Part shown: piece after piece, positions 57,753 to 64,000 of the stretch
How positions within the stretch are numbered: the stretch's first letter is position 1
Layout of the letters: every line of letters begins with the position of its first letter
Assembly (NCBI RefSeq): GCF_008693385.1
Contig: NZ_CP044067.1
Span: 186,001-250,000 of the forward strand
Length of the DNA stretch: 64,000 bases
Reading direction: 5' to 3'
From: Cupriavidus pauculus
Lineage (GTDB): Bacteria; Pseudomonadota; Gammaproteobacteria; Burkholderiales; Burkholderiaceae
Notes under the pieces: generated by a model
Told to the model about the DNA's origin: nothing
Seen by the model: only the letters and a program-made list of their open reading frames with translations
The model's database searches: none
Position numbers and translations under genes: made by a program

Positions 57753-59066
57753 ATGTCTATAACGTCCATGGCATCCACACGTAACGAAGCCGCTGGCGCC
57801 GACCACGTGGCGACCGGAGCCGCCGGTGGGCCGGCGGGCGTCGGCGGCGAGCCGCGGCCCCTGGCCGAGCAGCGGCCGGCCGGTGCGTCATCTGGTGCGG
57901 CGCATCTCGCCCGGCCCTCGCTACCCGTCATCGCCGCGCTATTCGCAGGCTATCTCGCGGTCGGCCTGCCGTTGCCCGTCATACCCCTGTTCGTCCACGA
58001 CAAGCTCGGCTTCAGCAACGTGATCGTCGGCCTGGTCATCGGCATCCAGTTCCTGGCCACGGTGCTGACACGCGGCTACGCCGGCGCGGTCACGGACAGG
58101 CAGGGCGGCCGGCGTGCCGCGCTGCAGGGCGCCGCGTTCTGCGCCGTCGGCGGCCTGCTGTACGCGCTGGCGGCGCTCCCGATGCTCTCGCCCACGGCAA
58201 GTCTCGCGATCATCGTGGCAGGCCGGCTCGCCGCGGGCCTCGGCGAAAGCCAGTTCGTGACCGGCTGCGTGTCATGGTCGATCGCCTCGGTCGGCCCGCA
58301 GCGCGCGGGCATGTCGATGTCGTGGACCGGCATCGCGATGTTCGCCGCGCTCGCAATCGGCGCGCCCGCCGGCATGGCGCTGTACCAGCAGTGGGGCTTC
58401 CAGGCCGCCATGCAGGCCTGCGTCGCCGCACCGGTGACGGCCGCCGTCATCGCATTCGGCGCGAAGGCCTATGTGTCGCCCGGCGGCCAGCGCCTGCCGT
58501 TCCACCGCGTGATTGCGCAGATCTGGCGCGAAGGACTGGGTTTGATGCTGCAGGGCGTCGGCCTGGCCGGCCTCACCGCGTTCGCCTCGCTGTATTTCGC
58601 GGCGCGTCACTGGGGCCACGCCGGGCTGGTCATGACCGCATTCGGCATCGGCTTTATCTTCGTGCGCCTGGTCTTCGGCCATCTGCCCGACAGGATCGGC
58701 GGCTATCGCGTCGCGCTGTATTCGCTCGGCGTCGAAGCCATCGGCCAGCTGATGGTATGGGCCGCCACGCATGAAGCGGTGGCACTGGCCGGTGCGCTGG
58801 TGACAGGACTCGGCTGCGCGCTGATCTTCCCCGCACTGGGCGTGGAAGCGCTCAAGCGGGTACCGCCCGCGAACCGCGGCAGTGCGATGGGCGCATTCGT
58901 CGCGTTCCTCGATATCGCCTACGGCATCTCGGGCCCGCTAGCCGGTGCGATTGCCGCGCAGGCCGGCTATGCGGCCGTCTATATCTTCGGCGCGATCTGC
59001 GCGTTGCTGGGTGGCGCACTCGTGCTTGCCGCCAGCCGTCCACCGCGCCAGTCACGCCAATCGTGA
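57753..59066 (+). CDS. MFS transporter
   Basis: The 437-residue protein has a 54-residue Gly/Ala-rich cytoplasmic N terminus and then about 12 transmembrane helices. Seen are the motif A-like GYAGAVTDRQGGRRAA after helix 2 and VFGHLPDRIGGYRVAL in the second half. It resembles the YhhS/YfcJ-like branch of uncertain cargo. It lies 23 bp after the amidohydrolase gene and probably carries its substrate or product. GTTATCGGGAGCG precedes ATG 57753; later in-frame ATG 57768 is possible. Confidence 0.9.
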   Translation: MSITSMASTRNEAAGADHVATGAAGGPAGVGGEPRPLAEQRPAGASSGAAHLARPSLPVIAALFAGYLAVGLPLPVIPLFVHDKLGFSNVIVGLVIGIQFLATVLTRGYAGAVTDRQGGRRAALQGAAFCAVGGLLYALAALPMLSPTASLAIIVAGRLAAGLGESQFVTGCVSWSIASVGPQRAGMSMSWTGIAMFAALAIGAPAGMALYQQWGFQAAMQACVAAPVTAAVIAFGAKAYVSPGGQRLPFHRVIAQIWREGLGLMLQGVGLAGLTAFASLYFAARHWGHAGLVMTAFGIGFIFVRLVFGHLPDRIGGYRVALYSLGVEAIGQLMVWAATHEAVALAGALVTGLGCALIFPALGVEALKRVPPANRGSAMGAFVAFLDIAYGISGPLAGAIAAQAGYAAVYIFGAICALLGGALVLAASRPPRQSRQS

Positions 59067-59094
59067 CTATCCTTTCGTTTTGCAGGAGTTCATC

Positions 59095-59865
59095 ATGTCT
59101 CGCATCTTTATCTCCGGCTCGTCCACGGGCCTCGGCCTGATGGCCGCCGAAAAACTGATCGCCGACGGCCACCGCGTCGTGCTCCATGCACGCAATGCGG
59201 CGCGCGCCCACGACGCCATGACCGCATTGCCCGCGGCCGAGGCCATCGTTACCGGCGATCTGGAAACCATCGACGGCGCGAAGGACGTTGCCGCTCAGGT
59301 CAATGCGCTAGGCCCGTTCGAGGCGGTCATCCACAACGCCGCGGTTGGCTACCGCGAGTCGTATCGCGAAACGTCCGACGGCCTGCCACACCTGTTCGCG
59401 ATCAACACGCTATCGGCCTATATCCTGACCGCGCTGATCGATCGTCCGTCACGGCTCGTCTATCTGAGCTCCGGCATGCATCACGACGCCGACGCCAATC
59501 TCGGCGACATCCGCTGGCAACAACGTCGCTGGAATGGCGCTACGGCGTACGCGGAAAGCAAGCTGCACGACACGCTGCTGGCGTTCGCCATCGCCAGGCG
59601 CTGGCCCGACGTCCTGTCGAACGCGCTGGAACCGGGCTGGGTCCCGACCCGCATGGGCGGTGCCGGCGCGCCCGACGACATGCAGCAGGCCCATCTGACA
59701 CAGGCCTGGCTGGCGACCAGCGACGACCCGCGCGCCCGCGTCACCGGTGAGTACTTCTATCACCTCAAGCGCATGGCCGCGAACCCGCAGGCGCGAGATC
59801 CGGTGCTGCAGCGGCGGCTGCTGGAGACTTGCGCGGAGTTATCGGGGGTGGACATGCCGGCGTGA
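59095..59865 (+). CDS. SDR-family NAD(P)-dependent oxidoreductase
   Basis: The 256-residue protein has IFISGSSTGLGLMAAEKL for cofactor binding, IHNAAVGY at about 79-86 and the catalytic Tyr152/Lys156 in TAYAESKLHD. The Ser of VYLSSGMH completes the triad. It should reduce or oxidise a carbonyl/hydroxyl group of a small molecule. AGGAG precedes ATG 59095, 28 bp after the MFS gene, suggesting one operon with the amidohydrolase. Confidence 0.9.
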   Translation: MSRIFISGSSTGLGLMAAEKLIADGHRVVLHARNAARAHDAMTALPAAEAIVTGDLETIDGAKDVAAQVNALGPFEAVIHNAAVGYRESYRETSDGLPHLFAINTLSAYILTALIDRPSRLVYLSSGMHHDADANLGDIRWQQRRWNGATAYAESKLHDTLLAFAIARRWPDVLSNALEPGWVPTRMGGAGAPDDMQQAHLTQAWLATSDDPRARVTGEYFYHLKRMAANPQARDPVLQRRLLETCAELSGVDMPA

Positions 59866-59893
59866 GGCACAGCCGCCCTCGTTCATGGCGGCT

Positions 59894-60361
59894 TTATTGC
59901 GGCTTGATGGCGAGTAATCGGTCAACCATCGCGTTGACCGCCCGCATCTGCGCGCCGGATTTCACGGCATAGTCCATGCCGGTATAGCCGAACCAGTCCC
60001 AGCAGCCTTGCGGGTTGAAGGGCACGGTGGACGCGTTCACCTGCGGATACAGCACGAGGATATCGTTCGTATCGGCCCAGTTGTTGTAATGCGTGCGCGC
60101 GTAGAAATCATTGCCCACCACAGCGGCCGATTGCTTGCAGCCGTGGAACGCGACGTGGACCTTGCACGCGGCACCTGTATCGCACGACTTCGGCACATAG
60201 AGGAAGCCAGTATCCGCCATGCTGGTCTCGGCCCCCGCGAACTCGCGCTGATCGAACGGCACGATCCTGCCGGTCAGCGTCGTGGCCGGCTGCTGCAACG
60301 GGCCGTAGATCTGCTGCAGCAACGCGCCGGCCTGATCGTACGCTTGCCGGTCCACGATCAT
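59894..60361 (-). pseudogene. 5'-truncated extracellular-type PHB depolymerase remnant
   Basis: The 155 open codons match the C-terminal part of short-chain polyhydroxyalkanoate depolymerases: GFLYVPKSCDTGAACKVHVAFHGCKQ, NDFYARTHYNNWADTNDILVLYPQ and NPQGCWDWFGYTG. The N-terminal half with the signal peptide and the lipase-box serine is missing. The frame breaks at about 60361, exactly where low-GC DNA begins. It cannot be active as a depolymerase. A recombination or insertion event probably removed the 5' half. Confidence 0.8.
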
Positions 60362-60363
60362 GA

Positions 60364-60751
60364 CAGAAAAACAAGAATAAGCAGTGCTACTCTAATGATT
60401 ACGGCGCGATCGCGGACATCGCGAGCTTCTTGGGGACCCAGGCTGGGCGCGTTAGCGCCGCCACAACGGCTGTGGGAACTGTGCCCGGGCCTCACGTAAT
60501 TCCAGCCGACCTGCCTGCTACCGTAGCGAACCTTGCACTAACTGCGATTCAATAGATGGTAAAACCTGATCCCGGAAGTTTAGCTGCACACACAGTTGCG
60601 ACGGGCTGGGGGGGGGGCGGCTAATGCCGGATATGGAAAAGCGTTGACGCCTATAACAAATGAAATTATCGAGATCGGAAAGAATTCGACGGCCTCTTCT
60701 GCTGCACAAGATCTTATTAAAAAAGTCTTAATAAATGAAATGCATCATTAA
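60364..60751 (+). pseudogene. Broken reading frame, toxin-tail-like remnant
   Basis: One frame is open from 60364, interrupted by TAG at 60553, resumes at ATG 60556 and fails at a run of ten G (60608-60617). Removing one G restores the frame through to TAA at 60749, giving an end like GKALTPITNEIIEIGKNSTASS and a closing KVLINEMHH. Composition is low-GC and unlike the flanks. The layout (large-protein tail overlapping a small membrane-protein gene) suggests the C terminus of a polymorphic toxin, but I recognise no toxin domain. The repair is hypothetical. Confidence 0.45.
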
Positions 60752-61001
60752 AAACGGAAATCTGAGTGGAATGGCGATTGTGGCGCTCATAATTGTCGGT
60801 TTGGTTTTGGTGTATGCCTGTATCTACTGGATAGACAGTTATATGGGACGACTCGCCGGTTTCACGATCGGTCTTACATGTGTGGCAGCGTCAGGATTTG
60901 CTGGGCGAGCCAAAGCACTAGGATTGCTGCCATTTGGTGAGTCATCGTGGCGCCATGCGAAAAAAACCTATAGCAAAGACGATACGAAATCTTCCGTTTA
61001 G
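60735..61001 (+). CDS. Small membrane protein, possible immunity protein
   Basis: The 88-residue protein has two hydrophobic segments (MAIVALIIVGLVLVYACIYWI and MGRLAGFTIGLTCVAASGFAG) and a charged tail. It is low-GC and begins inside the end of the broken frame upstream, a 17-base overlap typical of toxin-immunity pairs. No homologue is recognised. Coding status is likely but not certain. Confidence 0.5.
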   Translation: MKCIIKNGNLSGMAIVALIIVGLVLVYACIYWIDSYMGRLAGFTIGLTCVAASGFAGRAKALGLLPFGESSWRHAKKTYSKDDTKSSV

Positions 61002-61056
61002 TCGCCATCCGCGGCCAGTTCACGAACGACCGTCTGGACGACCAAGGAGATACGAT

Positions 61057-61276
61057 ATGGAGAGAAATGGAAGCTGCCATGTTTCGGGATATGAGTTGGC
61101 CACACTTCGCAGCCTCTTCTCGGAAAGCGGTGTCCTGCAGCACTCCGTTGTCAAGCAACTATCCGATATTTGTAGGGATAACTTATCAATTGATCAAGGA
61201 ACTTCGTTCCGTTTCCCGTGAAGAGAGAGGGGAGTCTCCCGCGACACCCAAGCGAGGGCCATGGGAAGAAGAATAA
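61057..61276 (+). pseudogene. Degenerate copy of the small membrane protein downstream
   Basis: A strong AGGAG seven bases before ATG 61057 opens a frame that ends after 54 codons. Another frame closes with KELRSVSREERGESPATPKR-GPWEEE, clearly related to KEIRAQGRKERGKPEPPPRK-SPWEEE at the end of the next gene. A frameshift between the two parts is the simplest reading. It is a decayed tandem duplicate. Confidence 0.5.
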
Positions 61277-61348
61277 GGATAAGCGATGAAACTCATTCGC
61301 AACGCTGAACGGCGCGGCGTTCGACTACGCTGATTCACTCGGTCCGTG

Positions 61349-61621
61349 ATGGGAAAAATGAAGAATCCGGATGCGCGGAAGAAGATATACAAGAAATTTC
61401 TCGTTGGCTATCTTGGCCTGGCAGGCATGATTCTTTTTGCGCTGGGATTTTCGCTGGCCCAAGGTGCAAGCTGGCGGCCGGTCATTGTCGGAGCCCCGGT
61501 CTATCTGACATTCTTCCTCGGTCTCACGTACTCCTTCATCAAGGAGATCCGCGCGCAAGGGCGGAAAGAGCGCGGCAAGCCGGAGCCGCCGCCACGGAAG
61601 AGTCCGTGGGAAGAAGAGTAG
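61349..61621 (+). CDS. Small membrane protein, related to the degenerate copy upstream
   Basis: The 90-residue protein has a basic N terminus (KNPDARKKIYKKF), two hydrophobic segments (FLVGYLGLAGMILFALGFSL and VIVGAPVYLTFFLGLTYSFI) and a charged tail ending SPWEEE. The tail matches the degenerate frame at 61276. The start may be GTG 61346, ATG 61349 or ATG 61358; none has a good ribosome site. No family is recognised; an orphan immunity protein is a possibility. Confidence 0.55.
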   Translation: MGKMKNPDARKKIYKKFLVGYLGLAGMILFALGFSLAQGASWRPVIVGAPVYLTFFLGLTYSFIKEIRAQGRKERGKPEPPPRKSPWEEE

Positions 61622-61690
61622 TCTCGTCCTGCTGGCGCGCCCGCCACCCTAGCTGATCCATCCAAGCCCCGGTCTTCTGGTCTTCTAATA

Positions 61691-61726
61691 GTGGACAAAC
61701 ACAACAATATCCAATACAGTGTCCAC
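61691..61726 (+). promoter_or_regulatory. Promoter with overlapping operator-like dyad
   Basis: TGGACA (61692-61697) and TACAGT (61715-61720) form a -35/-10 pair spaced 17 bp. Exact inverted 7-mers GTGGACA (61691-61697) and TGTCCAC (61720-61726) lie over the -35 and just at the -10. A dimeric repressor bound there would block the promoter. It precedes the Bug-nitronate monooxygenase-hydratase genes. Confidence 0.6.
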
Positions 61727-61758
61727 CAACAACAAGCAGTACAGACCAAGGAGACAAG

Positions 61759-62724
61759 ATGTTGCGCGTGATGAGGGGCATGCTGTGCGTGGCCGCCTTG
61801 CTGGCCTTCGGGTCGGCGAAGGCGGCGTTTCCGGAGAAGCCGATCGTCCTGATCGTGCCGTTCGCCGCCGGTGGCCCGGCCGACGTGATGGCGCGGACGC
61901 TGGCGAAGTCGATGGGCACGAAGCTCGGGCAGACCATCGTGGTCGAGAACCGGCCCGGCGCCGGGGGCCTCGTGGGGATCTCGGGGGTCACGCGCGCCGC
62001 GCCGGATGGCTATACGCTCGGCATGGCCGGCACCGGTGCCATGGTCTATGCGCCGTTTATCTCGCCCAAGATGCCGTTCGACGCGCTCAAGGACGTCACC
62101 TACCTGACCACGATGGTCTCGACGCCCAATCTGCTCGTCGTCAGCGCGAACTCCCCGTTCAAGACGGCCGCCGACCTCATGGCCGCCGCGAAGCGCGAGC
62201 CGGATAAGTACACCGTCGCCTCCGCCGGCGTGGGCAGCAGCACCCATGTGGTCGGCGCGCTGTTTCAGCGCGAAGCGGGCATCAAGCTGCGTCACGTGCC
62301 GTACAAGGGCGGCGCGCCCGCCGTGCAGGACCTGATTGGCGGCCAGGTGGACATGTTTATCGCCGAAGTCCCCGCCGTGGCGCATCTGATCAAGGCCGGC
62401 AAGCTGCGCGGCCTGATGGTCACCGACAGCAAGCGGCTTGCCGCGTTGCCCGACGTGCCGACCGCGGCCGACGTGGGCCTGCCCAAGGTGCTCGCCGCCG
62501 GCGCGTACGGCATCGTGGCGCCGCACGGCCTGCCCAACGATATCGCCGCGAAGATCGTGGAAGCGGCCACCGCCGCGCTGCGGACGCCCGATGTCGTGGA
62601 GAAATTCGCGGAGCAGGGCGGCATCGCGCAGTCCAGCACGCCCGATGCGTATCGCAATCAGGTCAAGGCCGAACAGGGGCGTTGGGGTCCGATTATCAAG
62701 GCGGCCGGCATCACCGCGGAATAG
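61759..62724 (+). CDS. Bug/TctC-family periplasmic binding protein, orphan
   Basis: The 321-residue protein has a Sec signal peptide (cleavage expected after AKA, about residue 22) and the Bug motifs FPEKPIVLIVPFAAGGPADVMARTLAKSMG, ENRPGAGGLVGISGVTRAAPDGYT and ALPDVPTAADVGLP. It should bind a carboxylate or amide in the periplasm; no TctAB genes are near. AGGAGA precedes ATG 61759. Placement before a nitronate monooxygenase and an enoyl-CoA hydratase suggests their substrate or its precursor. Confidence 0.92.
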   Translation: MLRVMRGMLCVAALLAFGSAKAAFPEKPIVLIVPFAAGGPADVMARTLAKSMGTKLGQTIVVENRPGAGGLVGISGVTRAAPDGYTLGMAGTGAMVYAPFISPKMPFDALKDVTYLTTMVSTPNLLVVSANSPFKTAADLMAAAKREPDKYTVASAGVGSSTHVVGALFQREAGIKLRHVPYKGGAPAVQDLIGGQVDMFIAEVPAVAHLIKAGKLRGLMVTDSKRLAALPDVPTAADVGLPKVLAAGAYGIVAPHGLPNDIAAKIVEAATAALRTPDVVEKFAEQGGIAQSSTPDAYRNQVKAEQGRWGPIIKAAGITAE

Positions 62725-62764
62725 CGTCACACGTTTCTACACGGGAATCGAGAGGAACCGATAC

Positions 62765-63721
62765 ATGAGCTTCAAGACGCGCATCACCGAACTGCTCGGG
62801 ATCCGCTACCCCATCATCCAGGCTGGCATGAGCTGGGCCTCCTCCAGTTCCCGCCTCTCTGGCGAGGTATCCCGGGCCGGCGGCCTCGGCGTGATCGCCG
62901 CGGGACCGATGCGTCCCGACGACCTGCGTCGCGCGATCCGCGAAGTGCGCGAGATCACCGATGCGCCGTTCGCGGTCAATGTCGCGCTGTACAACAAGCG
63001 CGCGGCCGAGCATCTGCAGATCGTGCTGGACGAACACGTGCCCGTGCTGATCGCCTCGCAGGGCAGCCCGCGCGAGCATATCGCGCGCTTCCAGGCCGCA
63101 GGCGTCAAGTGGCTGCATGTCGTCGCCCACCCCGACCACGCACGCAAGGCCGCCGACGCGGGGGTCGATGGCCTCGTGGTGGTCGGGGGCGAAGCCGGCG
63201 GCCACCCGCCGCCGAGCGGCACCAGCACGCTCGTACTCGTGCGCCTGATCGCGCGTGCGGTCAACCTGCCGATCGTCGCGGGCGGCGGGATTGCCGACGG
63301 CGCGGGTGTCGCGGCCGTACTGTGCCTCGGTGCCGATGCGGCACAGCTGGGCACGCGCTTCCTGCTGACGCCCGAGGCCTCGCTGCACGATGCCTACAAG
63401 GACAAGGTGCTCGGCGCCGGCGTCGGCGACACCACGCTCGTGGGCTGGCGCGGCCTGCCCATCCGCGCCGTGCGTAACGCGTTCACGGCCGAATACGAGG
63501 CCGCCGAGCGCGAAGGACAACCGCGTGAAGCGCTCGAGGCGCTGTTCGGCAGCCGCTCGCTGCGCATGGCCGCCGTCGATGGCGACGTGGAGCAAGGCAA
63601 GGTCGAAGCCGGCCAAAGCGCGGCGCTGATCGACGAACTGGTGCCGGCGGCGACGCTGGTCGAACGCATCGTGGCGGAGACGCGCGAGGCGATGGCGAAC
63701 ATTGCAGGATTATCGAGGTAA
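62765..63721 (+). CDS. Nitronate monooxygenase family protein
   Basis: The 318-residue FMN TIM-barrel enzyme has RITELLGIRYPIIQAGMSWASSSSRLSGEVSRAGGLGVIAAG, the GGEAGGHPPPSG segment with the conserved His near the flavin, and VAGGGIADGAGVAAVLCLGADAAQLGTRF. Members oxidise alkyl nitronates or act as enoyl reductases of the FabK type. In this operon (Bug protein, enoyl-CoA hydratase) either is possible. It begins 40 bp after the Bug gene. Confidence 0.9.
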   Translation: MSFKTRITELLGIRYPIIQAGMSWASSSSRLSGEVSRAGGLGVIAAGPMRPDDLRRAIREVREITDAPFAVNVALYNKRAAEHLQIVLDEHVPVLIASQGSPREHIARFQAAGVKWLHVVAHPDHARKAADAGVDGLVVVGGEAGGHPPPSGTSTLVLVRLIARAVNLPIVAGGGIADGAGVAAVLCLGADAAQLGTRFLLTPEASLHDAYKDKVLGAGVGDTTLVGWRGLPIRAVRNAFTAEYEAAEREGQPREALEALFGSRSLRMAAVDGDVEQGKVEAGQSAALIDELVPAATLVERIVAETREAMANIAGLSR

Positions 63722-63726
63722 GAACC

Positions 63727-64000
63727 ATGAACGAACTGCTGATCGAAGACGTGGGTCAGGTCCGCGTGCTGCGCATGAACCGGCCCGAGAAGCGCAATGC
63801 GCTCAACAACGCGCTGACCCGCGCGCTCGTCGATGCGCTGGCCGCTGCCGAAGCCGACGACACCGTGCACGTGGTGGTGCTTACCGGCAACGGCGCCGCA
63901 TTCTGCGCGGGCGCCGATATCACCGAGTTCAAGGACCTGACGCCCGACCAGATGTCGCGCGTGGAAGAGCGCGCGGAACTCACGATGCAATTGCACCTGA
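63727..64000 (+). CDS. Enoyl-CoA hydratase/isomerase family protein (3' end outside window)
   Basis: The first 91 codons match the crotonase family: VRVLRMNRPEKRNALNNALTRALVDALAAAEADD and the oxyanion-hole segment GNGAAFCAGADITEFKDL. The start ATG 63727 lies five bases after the nitronate monooxygenase stop, so they share a transcript. The catalytic region lies beyond the right edge. Confidence 0.88.
   Translation, partial: MNELLIEDVGQVRVLRMNRPEKRNALNNALTRALVDALAAAEADDTVHVVVLTGNGAAFCAGADITEFKDLTPDQMSRVEERAELTMQLHL

Noticed and set aside
1..64000. Search for tRNA, rRNA, CRISPR arrays, complete insertion sequences and integrase/att sites
   Set aside because: Nothing with the needed structure was seen by eye; the low-GC patch at 60.4-61.6 kb has no transposase or flanking repeat that I could find.

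Overview
The window is GC-rich, densely coding DNA of a Burkholderiales type, most likely Cupriavidus or a close relative. The signs are very high G+C at third codon positions, many LysR/IclR-controlled catabolic operons, orphan Bug/TctC periplasmic binding proteins, and OpuAC-, Liv- and ribose-type ABC systems. I saw no rRNA, tRNA, CRISPR array, plasmid origin or intact insertion sequence. The whole window reads as an accessory, metabolically versatile chromosome or chromid segment.

Layout. 1-8.3 kb: a class V aminotransferase (cut by the left edge), a chemoreceptor, a small DUF2945 protein, a two-gene DNA-repair operon (radical SAM protein plus UdgX-type uracil-DNA glycosylase) behind a near-consensus LexA box, an aldehyde dehydrogenase and an orphan betaine-type binding protein. 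8.3-18.7 kb: one long leftward operon, hyuA-hyuB-binding protein-livG-livF-livH-livM-lysR, opposite an iclR gene; it should import and hydrolyse a cyclic amide or similar substrate. 18.7-29.7 kb: an Old Yellow Enzyme homologue, two paralogous winged-helix/NTPase regulators flanking an aldo/keto reductase, an orphan FixJ-like response regulator and an SRPBCC protein, then a Tat-exported VOC protein and a 567-residue membrane protein I do not recognise. 29.9-34.2 kb: an outer membrane factor-EmrA-EmrB efflux operon.

34.6-40.7 kb: an IclR regulator with a perfect operator palindrome, divergent from an acyl-CoA operon (enoyl-CoA hydratase, CoA transferase, acyl-CoA dehydrogenase, Bug protein, dienoyl-CoA-reductase-like SDR). 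40.7-52.8 kb: a hydroxyquinol-type locus. Nine leftward genes (amidohydrolase, ribose-type ABC transporter, intradiol dioxygenase, Dabb, YciI, GMC oxidoreductase) are divergent from a LysR gene. A second leftward pair (maleylacetate reductase and a hydroxyacid-dehydrogenase-like protein) follows. Both promoter regions share a 19-bp motif, suggesting one regulator joins them. 53-59.9 kb: TehA-like and AI-2E-type membrane proteins, then a LysR/amidohydrolase/MFS/SDR group.

59.9-61.6 kb is a scar: a 5'-truncated PHB depolymerase remnant abuts low-GC DNA holding a broken toxin-tail-like reading frame and three small tandem membrane-protein genes, one degenerate. This looks like a decayed toxin/immunity locus. 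The window ends with a Bug protein, a nitronate monooxygenase and an enoyl-CoA hydratase (cut by the right edge), probably one operon behind a promoter with an operator-like dyad.
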